This document shows positions 26,630-35,952 of a stretch of DNA of 64,000 nt, piece after piece (positions within the stretch are counted from its first letter, which is position 1; each line of letters starts with the position of its first letter). The notes under the pieces are model-generated. The model was not told the origin of the DNA, made no database searches, and saw only the letters and a list, made by a program, of their open reading frames with translations. The translations under genes and the position numbers were made by a program. This DNA is from Sinorhizobium terangae (GTDB lineage Bacteria > Pseudomonadota > Alphaproteobacteria > Rhizobiales > Rhizobiaceae), in NCBI RefSeq assembly GCF_009601505.1, contig NZ_WITC01000017.1, forward strand, positions 1 to 64,000, in the 5' to 3' direction.

Positions 26630-27235
26630 ATGACACAAGAAAGCGAAATGCTGCCCTTGCTCGACGCACTGCTGACGACAATGGAGCGCGAGATCGTCCC
26701 TGCAACGGAGGCCGGAGTGGCGGCCGGCAACAAGGTCTTCGGCGCCGCCCTGCTCAAGAAGTCGGATTTGTCGATCGTTCTCGTCGAGACCAACAACGAA
26801 ACCGAGAATCCGCTCTGGCACGGCGAAGTGCATACCTTGAAGCGGTTCTACGAAATGGCGGGATCCGACCGCCCCGACGCGCGCGAACTCATCTTCCTGT
26901 CGACGCACGAGCCCTGCTCCATGTGCCTCTCAGCGATCACCTGGGCAGGTTTCGACAATTTCTACTATTTCTTCAGCCACGAGGATTCGCGAGATGCTTT
27001 TTCCATCCCGCACGACCTCAGGATCCTGAAAGAGGTCTTTACGCTGGAGCCCGGCGGCTACAACAGGACGAACGCCTTCTGGAAAGGCCAATCGATCCCG
27101 GGTCTGATCGCCAGTCTTCCCGAGTCCGATCGCGCGTCTCTCGAAAAGCGCGCCCAGGCGATCGGCAGGAAATACGCTGAGCTGTCTGCCACGTATCAGG
27201 CCAGCAAGGGGGATAACGCCATTCCGCTGAACTAA
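26630..27235 (+). CDS. nucleoside/nucleobase deaminase-like zinc enzyme
   Basis: 201 aa. Cytidine-deaminase-fold protein with zinc ligands HGE (His64-Glu66) and PCSMC (Cys96, Cys99). The C-terminal part (PHDLRILKEVFTLEPGGYNR onwards) is unlike CDA or TadA, so the substrate is uncertain. The partner permease makes guanine or another purine plausible. ATG 26630 has AAGGAAG about 6 bases upstream; the frame extends further up without a good site. Same direction as the permease, likely co-transcribed. Confidence 0.75.
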   Translation: MTQESEMLPLLDALLTTMEREIVPATEAGVAAGNKVFGAALLKKSDLSIVLVETNNETENPLWHGEVHTLKRFYEMAGSDRPDARELIFLSTHEPCSMCLSAITWAGFDNFYYFFSHEDSRDAFSIPHDLRILKEVFTLEPGGYNRTNAFWKGQSIPGLIASLPESDRASLEKRAQAIGRKYAELSATYQASKGDNAIPLN

Positions 27236-27285
27236 GCGGCTTCCGCAATCAGGCCTCAGCGCAGCCGCAGCGGCTTTTGAAAGGA

Positions 27286-27304
27286 TCTCCCCTCCTCGGG
27301 GAGA
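27286..27304 (+). terminator. hairpin after deaminase gene
   Basis: TCTCCCC (27286-27292) and GGGGAGA (27298-27304) pair around a 5-base loop in the 166-base gap before the EamA exporter. Weak terminator candidate; no T-run. Confidence 0.35.
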
Positions 27305-27401
27305 CCTCCGCAAAAATGCATCACATTTCGATCGTGACCGAAGCATCCACTGTCCGACGATGCTAAAAGAGCGGCCTGGACTTGCTTCAAGGATGGACTT
27401 G

Positions 27402-28322
27402 ATGACCGCTGCCGCCAAAATAAACATCGCCGTCGAACTCTTGCTTCTTCTCGCGCTTGCGACCCTCTGGGGCGCCTCCTACACTTTCATCAAGATCGGG
27501 GTCGAAACCATTCCACCGGTGACGCTGATTGCAGCGCGCACCCTGCTCGCCGGCGCAATTCTCCTGGCAGTGATCGGATGGCGCGGCCTCTCGTTGCCCT
27601 GTGACACGGCCACCTTGAAGCGTTTTCTGTTCCAGGCCTGCCTCAACAGCGTCGTTCCGTTCACACTGATTGCCTGGGCTGAGCGGACGATCGACGCTGG
27701 CGTGGCGGTGATCCTCAACTCCACCACGCCCATCTTCGCCTTCCTTTTGACGGCTCTGATCACCCGGCACGAACCCGTTACTGCCCGCAAATTCGTGGGC
27801 GTCATTGCGGGTCTCACCGGCATCAGCCTGATCATTGGGCTCGAAGCCTTTAGCGGCATCGGCGATCAGCTCATCCCGCAGCTTGCCGTTATTCTTGCAA
27901 CCATCTGCTATGCGGGCGCGGCAATCTTCGGGAAGAATTTCAAGGGGCTGGATCCGATGATACCCGCCGCAGGGTCGCTTCTCGCCGGCGCGATCTTGCT
28001 CGTCCCAACGAGCCTGGTCATCGATCGGCCCTGGACGCTCAACCCCTCGCCCGAATCGCTGATCGCGCTCGTCTGCCTGTCAGCCTTCTCGACGGCACTC
28101 GCCTTCGTCATCTATTTCCGCTTGATCCACACGCTCGGATCCGTCGGCACAACGGCACAGGCCTATGTACGCGTCCCGATCGGCGTTGCCATCGGAGTCC
28201 TGTTCCTTGGCGAAACTCTACCGACAACTGCGTGGATCGGCCTCTGCTGCGTTGTCGCCGGCGTCGCCGCCATGACTATACCGGCGCGCCAACGCGCAGC
28301 GGCGGCCGAAGCCCAAGGGTGA
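27402..28322 (+). CDS. EamA/DMT-superfamily transporter
   Basis: 306 aa, about ten transmembrane helices in two EamA repeats. The first begins LLLLLALATLWGASYTFIKI; the second begins near LAVILATICYAGAAIFGKNF. The family exports metabolites or amino acids, and the substrate is unknown. ATG 27402 is chosen with AAGGA about 9 bases upstream; an ATG three codons earlier has none. It is convergent with mur, with only 7 bases between stops. It may be separate from the purine genes. Confidence 0.8.
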   Translation: MTAAAKINIAVELLLLLALATLWGASYTFIKIGVETIPPVTLIAARTLLAGAILLAVIGWRGLSLPCDTATLKRFLFQACLNSVVPFTLIAWAERTIDAGVAVILNSTTPIFAFLLTALITRHEPVTARKFVGVIAGLTGISLIIGLEAFSGIGDQLIPQLAVILATICYAGAAIFGKNFKGLDPMIPAAGSLLAGAILLVPTSLVIDRPWTLNPSPESLIALVCLSAFSTALAFVIYFRLIHTLGSVGTTAQAYVRVPIGVAIGVLFLGETLPTTAWIGLCCVVAGVAAMTIPARQRAAAAEAQG

Positions 28323-28329
28323 TCCTTGG

Positions 28330-28758
28330 TCAATCCTTTCGCTTCCGGCAATAAAGCTCCAGCCGGTGGCGCACCAGATCGTAGCCGAGCTCGGCGGCGA
28401 TCTCCGCCTGCAACTGCTCGATCTTGTCCGAGCGGAACTCGATCACCGCACCGGTATCTATGTCGATCAGATGGTCGTGATGCGGGGCGTCGGCCGTCTC
28501 GAATCGAGCGGTTGCGTTCTCGAAGGCATGCCGCTGCACGACCCCCTGCTGCTCCAGTGCCGACAAGGTCCGGTAGACGGTCGAGAGCGACACCGTCGCA
28601 TCGATTTCCTTCGCGCGCCGGTGTAATTCGCTGGCATCGGGATGGTCCTCGGCCTCGGCCAGAATCTTAAGGATTGCAGCGCGTTGGCGGGTAACGCGCA
28701 CGCCGCCGTCCCGCAGGATTCCTTCCAGTTCCTTGATCCGATTCTTGCTTTGTCTCAT
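28330..28758 (-). CDS. mur: Fur-family manganese-responsive regulator Mur
   Basis: 142 aa. Winged-helix Fur N-terminus (GVRVTRQRAAILKIL...VSLSTVYRTLSALEQQG) and a dimerisation/metal domain with HHDH at 93-96. There is no CxxC structural zinc motif; the only cysteine is near the C-terminus. In rhizobia this Fur homologue senses manganese and represses the sit genes, while RirA and Irr handle iron. It is divergent from sitA with the Mur-type palindrome between them, which strongly supports Mur over Fur or Zur. Confidence 0.9.
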   Translation of the reverse strand: MRQSKNRIKELEGILRDGGVRVTRQRAAILKILAEAEDHPDASELHRRAKEIDATVSLSTVYRTLSALEQQGVVQRHAFENATARFETADAPHHDHLIDIDTGAVIEFRSDKIEQLQAEIAAELGYDLVRHRLELYCRKRKD

Positions 28759-28801
28759 TAGCCGACACTAGCCAAGGGCGACCTGTTTGAAAATAGCTAG
28801 T

Positions 28802-28822
28802 TGCAAATGGTTCTCATTTGCA
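28802..28822. promoter_or_regulatory. Mur-responsive sequence (MRS) in sitA promoter
   Basis: TGCAAAT-N7-ATTTGCA is a perfect 7-bp inverted repeat lying 71 bases before the sitA ATG and 44 bases from mur. It matches the MRS type known in front of rhizobial sitABCD, where manganese-loaded Mur binds and represses. Confidence 0.82.
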
Positions 28823-28892
28823 TTGACTTATGCAGGTCATTCGCCTACCCATAGTGTCGGATGACATCGACGCTGGTTCTAAGGAGTAATGG

Positions 28893-29798
28893 ATGATCGA
28901 TCGCACGAGGCGCATGATATTGGCGGCAGCAGCGGCGGCGGCCGCCTTTTCCTTCATTCCCGGCGCGGCGCTGGCCCAGGAAAAATTCAAGGCTGTCACC
29001 ACCTTCACGGTCATTGCCGACATGGCGCAGAATGTCGCGGGCGACGCGGCAATCGTCGAATCGATCACCAAGCCTGGCGCAGAGATCCACAACTACCAAC
29101 CCACGCCGCGCGACATCCTGAAAGCGCACGACGCCAAGCTCATTCTCTGGAACGGGCTGAACCTGGAACTCTGGTTTGAAAAGTTCTTCCAGAACTTCGA
29201 TGACATTCCCGGCGTCGTCGTCTCGGAAGGCGTCGAGCCTATGGGGATCGCGGAGGGTCCGTATACCGGCAAGCCGAATCCGCATGCCTGGATGTCGCCC
29301 TCGGCAGCACTGATTTATGTCGACAACATCCGCGACGCCTTCGTGAAATTCGACCCTCAGAACGCCGAAACCTACAAGGCGAATGCCGAGGCCTATAAGC
29401 AGAAGATCGAGGCGGCTGTCGCGCCGATCCGGGCCGAACTCGAGAAGATCCCGGCGGAAAAGCGTTGGCTCGTCTCGAGCGAGGGCGCCTTCAGCTACCT
29501 GATCCGCGACTTCGGCATGAAGGAACTTTATCTCTGGCCGATCAATGCCGATCAGCAGGGCACGCCGCAGCAGGTGCGCAAGGTGATCGACGCGGTCCGT
29601 GCCAACAACATTCCGGTGGTCTTTTCCGAGAGCACGATCTCGCCGGATCCGGCGGAACAGGTGGCGCGGGAAACCGGCGCGAGATATGGCGGTGTGCTCT
29701 ACGTCGATTCCTTGAGCGAGGCCGATGGCCCGGTGCCGACCTACATTGATCTCCTGCGCGTCACCTCCGAAACGATCGCGAAAGGTCTCTCGCAATGA
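28893..29798 (+). CDS. sitA: manganese ABC transporter substrate-binding protein
   Basis: 301 aa cluster A-I periplasmic metal-binding protein. The signal peptide (residues 1-29) has TRRM followed by an alanine-rich core ending ALAQ; no lipobox is seen. Metal ligands expected for Mn/Fe are present: His66 (EIHNYQP), His in NPHAWMSP, Glu in SSEGAFSYL, and Asp near the C-terminus (VLYVDSL). ATG at 28893 with AAGGAG about 6 bases upstream. First gene of sitABCD; all junctions overlap as ATGA. Confidence 0.93.
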   Translation: MIDRTRRMILAAAAAAAAFSFIPGAALAQEKFKAVTTFTVIADMAQNVAGDAAIVESITKPGAEIHNYQPTPRDILKAHDAKLILWNGLNLELWFEKFFQNFDDIPGVVVSEGVEPMGIAEGPYTGKPNPHAWMSPSAALIYVDNIRDAFVKFDPQNAETYKANAEAYKQKIEAAVAPIRAELEKIPAEKRWLVSSEGAFSYLIRDFGMKELYLWPINADQQGTPQQVRKVIDAVRANNIPVVFSESTISPDPAEQVARETGARYGGVLYVDSLSEADGPVPTYIDLLRVTSETIAKGLSQ

Positions 29799-30724
29799 AA
29801 CTTGAGGTAAAGGAACGCGCCGGGCCGGCGCCAGCTCCAACGGACGAGGGCAGCGGCATCCGCGTCCGCGGCGCCACCGTGACCTATCGCACCGGTCACC
29901 GGGCGCTTCGCGATGCTTCCTTCGGGATCCCGACCGGCACGATCGCAGCCCTCGTCGGAGTCAACGGCAGCGGCAAGTCGACCCTGTTCAAGGCAATCAT
30001 GGGCTTCGTCCGGTTGGCGCAGGGCGAAATCTCGATCCTCGGGCTTCCCGTATCGGCGGCGCTGAAGCGAAACCTCGTCGCCTACGTGCCCCAAGCCGAG
30101 GAGGTCGACTGGAACTTCCCGGTTCTCGTCGAGGACGTGGTGATGATGGGCCGATACGGCCACATGAACATGCTTCGGATCCCGAAGAAAGCGGATCATG
30201 ACGCGGTCGAGGCCGCACTTGCGCGTGTCGGCATGAGCGATTTCCGCAAGCGCCAGATCGGCGAGCTTTCCGGTGGTCAGAAGAAACGCGTCTTCCTCGC
30301 CCGCGCTCTCGCCCAGGACGGCCGCGTCATCCTGCTCGACGAGCCCTTTACCGGTGTCGACGTCAAGACTGAGGATGCGATCATCCGTCTGCTGATCGGC
30401 CTGCGCGACGAGGGGCGCGTGATGCTCGTCTCCACCCACAATCTCGGCAGCGTGCCGGAGTTCTGCGACAGCACCGTGCTTTTGAAGAACACGGTGCTCG
30501 CCTACGGACCGACGGCAACCACGTTCACCCGCGAAAACCTCGAACTCGCCTTCGGCGGCGTGCTGCGCCATTTCGTGCTCGGCGGCGAGCATCTGCACGA
30601 CGACGCCGACCCACGCCAGCTTGCCGTCATCAGCGACGACGAGCGCCCGCTCGTCATGTACGGCGCGCAGGGGCGCATGGTGACGCAGCCGGCAAAGCCT
30701 GAGAGCGAGGCGGACAGCGAATGA
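29795..30724 (+). CDS. sitB: manganese ABC transporter ATP-binding protein
   Basis: 309 aa. Canonical ABC ATPase: Walker [10 protein letters not shown] near residue 54, signature LSGGQKKR near 154, Walker B VILLDEP and switch His in VSTHN. The C-terminal 60 residues beyond the domain are polar ([16 protein letters not shown]) and are common in SitB homologues. It overlaps sitA and sitC by 4 bases each. Confidence 0.93.
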   Translation: MKLEVKERAGPAPAPTDEGSGIRVRGATVTYRTGHRALRDASFGIPTGTIAALVGVNGSGKSTLFKAIMGFVRLAQGEISILGLPVSAALKRNLVAYVPQAEEVDWNFPVLVEDVVMMGRYGHMNMLRIPKKADHDAVEAALARVGMSDFRKRQIGELSGGQKKRVFLARALAQDGRVILLDEPFTGVDVKTEDAIIRLLIGLRDEGRVMLVSTHNLGSVPEFCDSTVLLKNTVLAYGPTATTFTRENLELAFGGVLRHFVLGGEHLHDDADPRQLAVISDDERPLVMYGAQGRMVTQPAKPESEADSE

Positions 30725-31581
30725 TCGCCACCCTCGTCGAGCCGTTCACATACGGCTATATGCTGAACGCCATGTGGGTCAGCGCATTGGTCGGTGCGGT
30801 CTGCGCCTTCCTCTCGGCCTATCTCATGCTCAAGGGCTGGTCGCTGATCGGCGACGCGCTTTCCCACTCGATCGTGCCCGGGGTCGCCGGTGCCTATATG
30901 CTGGGGCTTCCTTTTTCGCTTGGCGCCTTCTTTTCTGGCGCCCTTGCCGCAGCCGCCATGCTGTTCCTGAACCAGCGCACGCGGCTGAAGGAGGACACGA
31001 TCATCGGGCTGATCTTCACGTCCTTCTTCGGCCTCGGCCTCTTCATGGTGTCGCTATCGCCGACCTCGGTGAACATCCAGACGATCGTGCTCGGCAACAT
31101 CCTCGCCATCACCCCGGCCGACACGCTGCAGCTCGCAATCATCGGCGTCGTCTCGCTGGCGATCCTCTTCGCGAAATGGAAGGACCTGATGGTCACCTTC
31201 TTCGATGAGAGCCATGCCCGCTCAATCGGCATCAAGACGACCTTCCTGAAAGTGCTGTTCTTCACGCTCCTCTCGGCCTCTACCGTCGCCGCCCTTCAGA
31301 CCGTCGGCGCCTTTCTCGTCATCGCCATGGTTGTAACCCCCGGGGCGACCGCCTACCTGATCACCGATCGTTTCCCGAAGCTGATTGCGATCAGCATCGC
31401 GATCGGCGCGGCTACGAGCTTCTTCGGCGCCTATGCGAGCTATTTCCTCGATGGCGCGACCGGCGGCATCATCATCGTGCTGCAGACGCTGATCTTCCTC
31501 CTCGCCTTCGTCTTCGCTCCGAAGCATGGGCTGATCGCCGCCCGCCGTCGCGGCTCCGAAGCCCTGGAGGCCGCACGATGA
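30721..31581 (+). CDS. sitC: manganese ABC transporter permease
   Basis: 286 aa ABC-3 family permease with about eight helices. Family blocks are [22 protein letters not shown] split across the first third, and [18 protein letters not shown] towards the end. It forms the channel with SitD. Translationally coupled to both neighbours by ATGA overlaps. Confidence 0.93.
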   Translation: MIATLVEPFTYGYMLNAMWVSALVGAVCAFLSAYLMLKGWSLIGDALSHSIVPGVAGAYMLGLPFSLGAFFSGALAAAAMLFLNQRTRLKEDTIIGLIFTSFFGLGLFMVSLSPTSVNIQTIVLGNILAITPADTLQLAIIGVVSLAILFAKWKDLMVTFFDESHARSIGIKTTFLKVLFFTLLSASTVAALQTVGAFLVIAMVVTPGATAYLITDRFPKLIAISIAIGAATSFFGAYASYFLDGATGGIIIVLQTLIFLLAFVFAPKHGLIAARRRGSEALEAAR

Positions 31582-32429
31582 TCTCGTTCGACATGCTTCT
31601 CGCCGTGTTCGAATTCGAGTTCATGCGCAATGCGCTATTGATCTCGGTGCTGGTCGCGATCCCGACGGCAATGCTCTCCTGCTTCCTCGTCCTCAAGGGC
31701 TGGTCGCTGATGGGCGATGCGATCTCGCACGCTGTTTTTCCCGGCGTCGTCATCTCCTACATCGTCGGCCTGCCGCTCGCCGTCGGCGCCTTTGCCGCCG
31801 GCATGTGCTGTGCGCTCCTGACCGGCTATCTCAAGGAAAACAGCCGCATCAAGCAGGACGCGGTAATGGGCATCGTCTTTTCCGGCATGTTCGGATTCGG
31901 CCTGGTGCTCTACACCAAGATCCAGAGCGACGTGCATCTCGACCACATTCTTTTCGGCGACATGCTCGGCATCGGCTGGGGCGATATTCTGGAAACGGGC
32001 ATTATTGCGCTTGTTGCTGCCGGTGTTCTCGGCCTCAAGTGGCGCGACCTGCTGCTGCACGCGTTCGATCCCGCCCAGGCGCGCGCTGTCGGGCTGCCGG
32101 TCGGATGGCTGCACTACGGGCTGCTTGCGATCCTGTCGCTGACGATCGTCGGCGCGCTGAAGGCCGTCGGCCTCATTCTCGCGATCGCGATGCTGATCGC
32201 ACCCGGGGCAATCGCCTTTCTGTTGACGCGCACATTCGGCGGCATGCTGATCGTCGCGGTGCTTGTCGCCGTCGTCGCCTCATTTGCCGGGGTTTACCTG
32301 TCCTTCTTCATCGACAGCGCCCCTGCCCCGACCATCGTGATGCTGATGACGGTGATCTTCCTCGCCGCCTTCGCCTATTCCACCTGGAGGACGGCACGCC
32401 TGGCGAGCGCGTTGAATTCAAATGATTAG
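31578..32429 (+). CDS. sitD: manganese ABC transporter permease
   Basis: 283 aa ABC-3 family permease, a paralogue of SitC: GWSLMGDAISHAVFPGV and ILAIAMLIAPGAIAFLLT align with the matching SitC blocks. It ends the operon 35 bases before the stop of the convergent acyltransferase gene. Confidence 0.93.
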   Translation: MISFDMLLAVFEFEFMRNALLISVLVAIPTAMLSCFLVLKGWSLMGDAISHAVFPGVVISYIVGLPLAVGAFAAGMCCALLTGYLKENSRIKQDAVMGIVFSGMFGFGLVLYTKIQSDVHLDHILFGDMLGIGWGDILETGIIALVAAGVLGLKWRDLLLHAFDPAQARAVGLPVGWLHYGLLAILSLTIVGALKAVGLILAIAMLIAPGAIAFLLTRTFGGMLIVAVLVAVVASFAGVYLSFFIDSAPAPTIVMLMTVIFLAAFAYSTWRTARLASALNSND

Positions 32430-32464
32430 CGCTCTCATGACTGGAGCCAAGGCGCTCGCGACGT

Positions 32465-34483
32465 TCATTTCCGCGCCAGAGGTTCCGCGTGGCATAATAG
32501 CGGCGCAAGCTGACGAGCAAGCTCCTCGCTCAACGTGCGCATGTAAGTCGCTGTTACGTGATGCTTGTCGTAATAGACCTGCACATTGCCGATGACGGCA
32601 GGGCAGATTTCCGCGGTGCAGAAATGATCGGAAAAGTCCAGGAAATGCAGGTTTTTCTTGAAGGACACCGCGCGTGTCGGGCTGATCGGAGCGAGCACCG
32701 AATTCCGCTCTACAGTGCATTTCGGCGAGAAGCGGCCATTGATTTCCACACACTCGGGAACGTCAAAGCCAAACCAGGGCGTGTCGCGCATTGCCACGAT
32801 CGGAATTCCCGCCGCCGCCAGTTTCTCCCATTGCCGTTGATAACCAGCCGGAACTTCCTCGACACCACCGACTACCCGCGTGGATGTGGTGAAAATCAGA
32901 TCCGGTTTTGTGGTCAGCAATCTTTCCATCAGCAGTTCGTTCCACTTGGTGCAAGCATCACGATAGGCGGGTACGTCGGACGACACCTCCGAGCTCAGGA
33001 CGCAACTGCTCTTGGTGTAGGTGACAATTTTCCACTCTGGATACCGCTGCAGCACGCCCTGCAGGGCAGGTAGCCAATGCACGCTGTGCGAACCGCCGAC
33101 GAGCGCCAAAGTGTGGCTTGCGTCTCTCGGTCCATAACTGCAACTGAGCAAGGCGGTGCCCAGCAGCGACTGGTGGCAACCGTCCCGATATACGTCGGCA
33201 TCGTCCCACCTTGCGGTCATTGGTCCGGGATGGACGGGGATCTCACTCGAACCCGCCGCGAGCCCCTTGATAGCCGCACCGGGGTAATGCTCGGGATCAA
33301 CGACACGCAGTCGCTCCTCGGCCATGCTTTGGGCGGCCTCTACTCTCCAGACGAACAGGCCCGCAGCGATCACTGCAAGGGCGATGATCGCTCCGAAGGC
33401 CGTTTGCAAGGGGCGGTCATCCTTCTTCCGTCGGGGAAAACGCGCCTCCACGATTCGCGTCGTGAGATAGGAGAGGACGATCGAGACGAGCAGGACGACC
33501 GAGCCCTCTATTGGACCGGCCGAGGTTTGATACGTGTAGGTGAGATAGAAGACGAGGATTGGCCAGTGCCAGAGATACAGACAATAAGAGATGTCCCCAA
33601 GCCACGTAAGCGGTCGCGCAGCCAGCAACCTTGCGACGCCGAACCGTAACGGCGGACCATCGCCACAAACAAGGATCGCCGCGGCGGCGAGTGTCGGCCA
33701 GAGCGCCGCGTAACCGGGAAAAACAGTCGAAACCTCAAGCAGGATGCCGCAGCTCAGAATAGCCGCCAAACCAACCCATCCGCCGACGGTCCGCAGCGTT
33801 GGCGACAAAATGATGCCGGGCAGCAGCAGGCGAGCGATTGCACCAAGCGCAAATTCCCAGATACGTGCAAAGGTGTCGTAGTAGGCGAATGCCTGGTTTC
33901 GGGACGTGCTATAGATCGAGTAGGCCAACGACAGCGCAAATACACTTGTGAGAAACACCAGCAGGTCGGTGCGCGACGGCCGACGCCTTATCAAGGCAAA
34001 TATGGCAATACCCGCTGCCAAAATCAGCAGGCATTGGACCTGGGCGGACATTGCCCAATAGTGCTGGACCGGGCTTCCCACTTCGTCTCGTGCGAGATAG
34101 TCGATCGCCGCAGTCGCGAGGAACCAATTCTCTACATATGCCGAGCTCGCCGCAATCTGATGAATCCCGGCTTCCCATCGCATCCTCGGCAGCCAAAACG
34201 GCGCCGACATTGCGATCACAGCAACCACCAGAAAGGACGAGGGCAGAAGCCGACGGGCCAACTTGGTGGCAAAGAGGACGAGGTCCACGTGGTGCCCGGC
34301 TTCCGCCTGGCGCGCCAGCGACCCAATAAGCAGATACCCGGAGACGATGAAAAAGACATCGACACCACCGGAAACCCGACCGATCCATATGTGATAAATC
34401 GCGACCAGAAGTGCGCCGATAGCCCGCAGGCCCTGAATGTCATCACGCCGCGGTACAGCACGAATATTCGGCTCGACCATCAC
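32465..34483 (-). CDS. AT3-family membrane acyltransferase with C-terminal SGNH domain (OafA-like)
   Basis: 672 aa. The N-terminal membrane acyltransferase-3 domain (DIQGLRAIGALLVAIYHIW and GGVDVFFIVSGYLL, residues 14-55) has about ten helices. A C-terminal periplasmic SGNH-like domain follows (LALVGGSHSVHWLPALQ near 460). The family O-acetylates surface polysaccharides or peptidoglycan. The start could be the GTG at 34483 or the ATG one codon later; neither has a clear ribosome-binding site. Base composition is lower than in neighbours: 33 of 60 bases are G or C at 33001-33060. With the surface role, this suggests acquired DNA. Confidence 0.85.
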   Translation of the reverse strand: MMVEPNIRAVPRRDDIQGLRAIGALLVAIYHIWIGRVSGGVDVFFIVSGYLLIGSLARQAEAGHHVDLVLFATKLARRLLPSSFLVVAVIAMSAPFWLPRMRWEAGIHQIAASSAYVENWFLATAAIDYLARDEVGSPVQHYWAMSAQVQCLLILAAGIAIFALIRRRPSRTDLLVFLTSVFALSLAYSIYSTSRNQAFAYYDTFARIWEFALGAIARLLLPGIILSPTLRTVGGWVGLAAILSCGILLEVSTVFPGYAALWPTLAAAAILVCGDGPPLRFGVARLLAARPLTWLGDISYCLYLWHWPILVFYLTYTYQTSAGPIEGSVVLLVSIVLSYLTTRIVEARFPRRKKDDRPLQTAFGAIIALAVIAAGLFVWRVEAAQSMAEERLRVVDPEHYPGAAIKGLAAGSSEIPVHPGPMTARWDDADVYRDGCHQSLLGTALLSCSYGPRDASHTLALVGGSHSVHWLPALQGVLQRYPEWKIVTYTKSSCVLSSEVSSDVPAYRDACTKWNELLMERLLTTKPDLIFTTSTRVVGGVEEVPAGYQRQWEKLAAAGIPIVAMRDTPWFGFDVPECVEINGRFSPKCTVERNSVLAPISPTRAVSFKKNLHFLDFSDHFCTAEICPAVIGNVQVYYDKHHVTATYMRTLSEELARQLAPLLCHAEPLARK

Positions 34484-34782
34484 TTTGGTTCGGCCCCGCT
34501 AAGCAGGTCGGGGGACCCGGACGGCCTCGATAGAGCCTCGAAACGCATTAGGTCTGTTGATCCGATCGCCAACCTGCGTCACTTTCGAGATCGAATTAGT
34601 CGATTGTGCATTAACTGTCTAAAATGGCGCACAAAGCAATGCCAGGACCGGAAACGGGCGGATCACTTTCGGCGCTAAATGTCACAAAGGTTGATAACTC
34701 GCTGTCAATCAACCTCAATGCGCACCAGACGACCGGCGTGGATGAGATTTGGCATTAGCGAAAGCGCAGTGCAACTAATGTC
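34484..34782. other. 299-base gap with no recognised feature
   Basis: Between the acyltransferase start and the enolase-superfamily gene stop I find no convincing ORF, RNA gene or strong palindrome. It should hold the acyltransferase promoter and is AT-richer than most gaps here. Confidence 0.5.
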
Positions 34783-35907
34783 TCAGCCGATCCGGGTCGC
34801 GTTCAACCGCCCCTCGTCGAGAACGACACCGAGGCCGGGCGCCTCGCCAAGTTCGAGCCAGCCCTTCTGATGTCGGAGCGGCACTGCCAGCGGATAGTCG
34901 CGGCGCATTTCGCTCCATTCCGGATTGTCGTAAGGATATTCGAGCCAGGGCGCATCGCCGACGCCCGCCGTCAGATGCGCGTTTGCCAACACGCCGATGC
35001 CGTTGGTCCAGGAGTGCGGCGTGAACATCACGCCCGCCTCGCGCGCCTGCCAGGCGAGCCTGCGGCAGCCGGTGATGCCGCCGACCAGCGCCACGTCCGG
35101 CTGGATCACGTCAAAGGCCCGCTCCTCGATGATGTCGCGGAACTCGTAAAGCTCGCGCGTCATCTCTCCGCCGGCGATGCGGATGGACGTCGCATCGCTT
35201 AATCGTCTCATGCCTTTCCGGTCGGAGCGATGCAGCGGTTCCTCCATCCAGTAGACGCCGAGCCGCTCCAGTTCCCCGGCAACTGCAAGCGCATCCTTGA
35301 AGGTCCAGGCAAGCATCGTATCCCAGGGCATGCGCCAGCCCTGATTGCAATCGACCATCAATTCCAGCCGGTCGCCGACCCGCGCGCGGATCGCCTCCAG
35401 CGCCCGCACGTCCTCCCGCCAGCCGTCGCGGCCGCCGGCGGACGCGGTGAAGCGAACCTTCATCGCCGGAAAGCCTTCCTCCAGATAGCTTTCGGCCTGC
35501 GCCGCCATCGCGCCGGCATCGCGGAGGACGCCGGAGGAGGCATAGAGACGAACTCTTTCCGCCCGACCGCCAAGCATCCGCCACACGGGCTCGCCTGTGA
35601 TTTTTCCGGTCAGATCCCAGAGCGCCAGATCCATCGGCCAGCAGCGGCCATAGTGGAAGTTGATATGCGACAGCACCTCGTAGTGCCGCTCGACATGGCG
35701 CGGATCCTCGCCGATGAAGAGGTCTTCGCGGCCCTCGAAGCCTTTCATGAGGTCGCCGGAGCCGATCCCCTCGCGACCCTCGTCGTCGCGCACCCTGACG
35801 ATCGTCGCATCGAAGTGTCTGCGCGGCCGCCCGTCCCAGCTTGCCTTGAACGGCGGGTCGAGCGGCAGGCGGTGATGGGTGATCTCTACGGAAACGATCT
35901 TGCTCAT
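34783..35907 (-). CDS. mandelate racemase/muconate lactonizing family protein (enolase superfamily)
   Basis: 374 aa. Capping domain at residues 1-125 and a TIM-barrel from about 140. The barrel has the base KVR (MKVRFT), metal ligands Asp in VDCNQGW, Glu in EEPLHR and Glu in GGEMTR, then QPDVALVGG and a late TPHSW with the likely catalytic histidine. That set fits a sugar-acid dehydratase or racemase. The substrate is unknown. It is the third gene after Fe-alcohol and aldehyde dehydrogenases, with a 45-base gap, so it probably acts on the acid they produce or a related compound. Confidence 0.82.
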   Translation of the reverse strand: MSKIVSVEITHHRLPLDPPFKASWDGRPRRHFDATIVRVRDDEGREGIGSGDLMKGFEGREDLFIGEDPRHVERHYEVLSHINFHYGRCWPMDLALWDLTGKITGEPVWRMLGGRAERVRLYASSGVLRDAGAMAAQAESYLEEGFPAMKVRFTASAGGRDGWREDVRALEAIRARVGDRLELMVDCNQGWRMPWDTMLAWTFKDALAVAGELERLGVYWMEEPLHRSDRKGMRRLSDATSIRIAGGEMTRELYEFRDIIEERAFDVIQPDVALVGGITGCRRLAWQAREAGVMFTPHSWTNGIGVLANAHLTAGVGDAPWLEYPYDNPEWSEMRRDYPLAVPLRHQKGWLELGEAPGLGVVLDEGRLNATRIG

Positions 35908-35952
35908 GGCTCTTCCGATCCGCCTCTTTGTTCTTCACATCCCTCAGAGACT

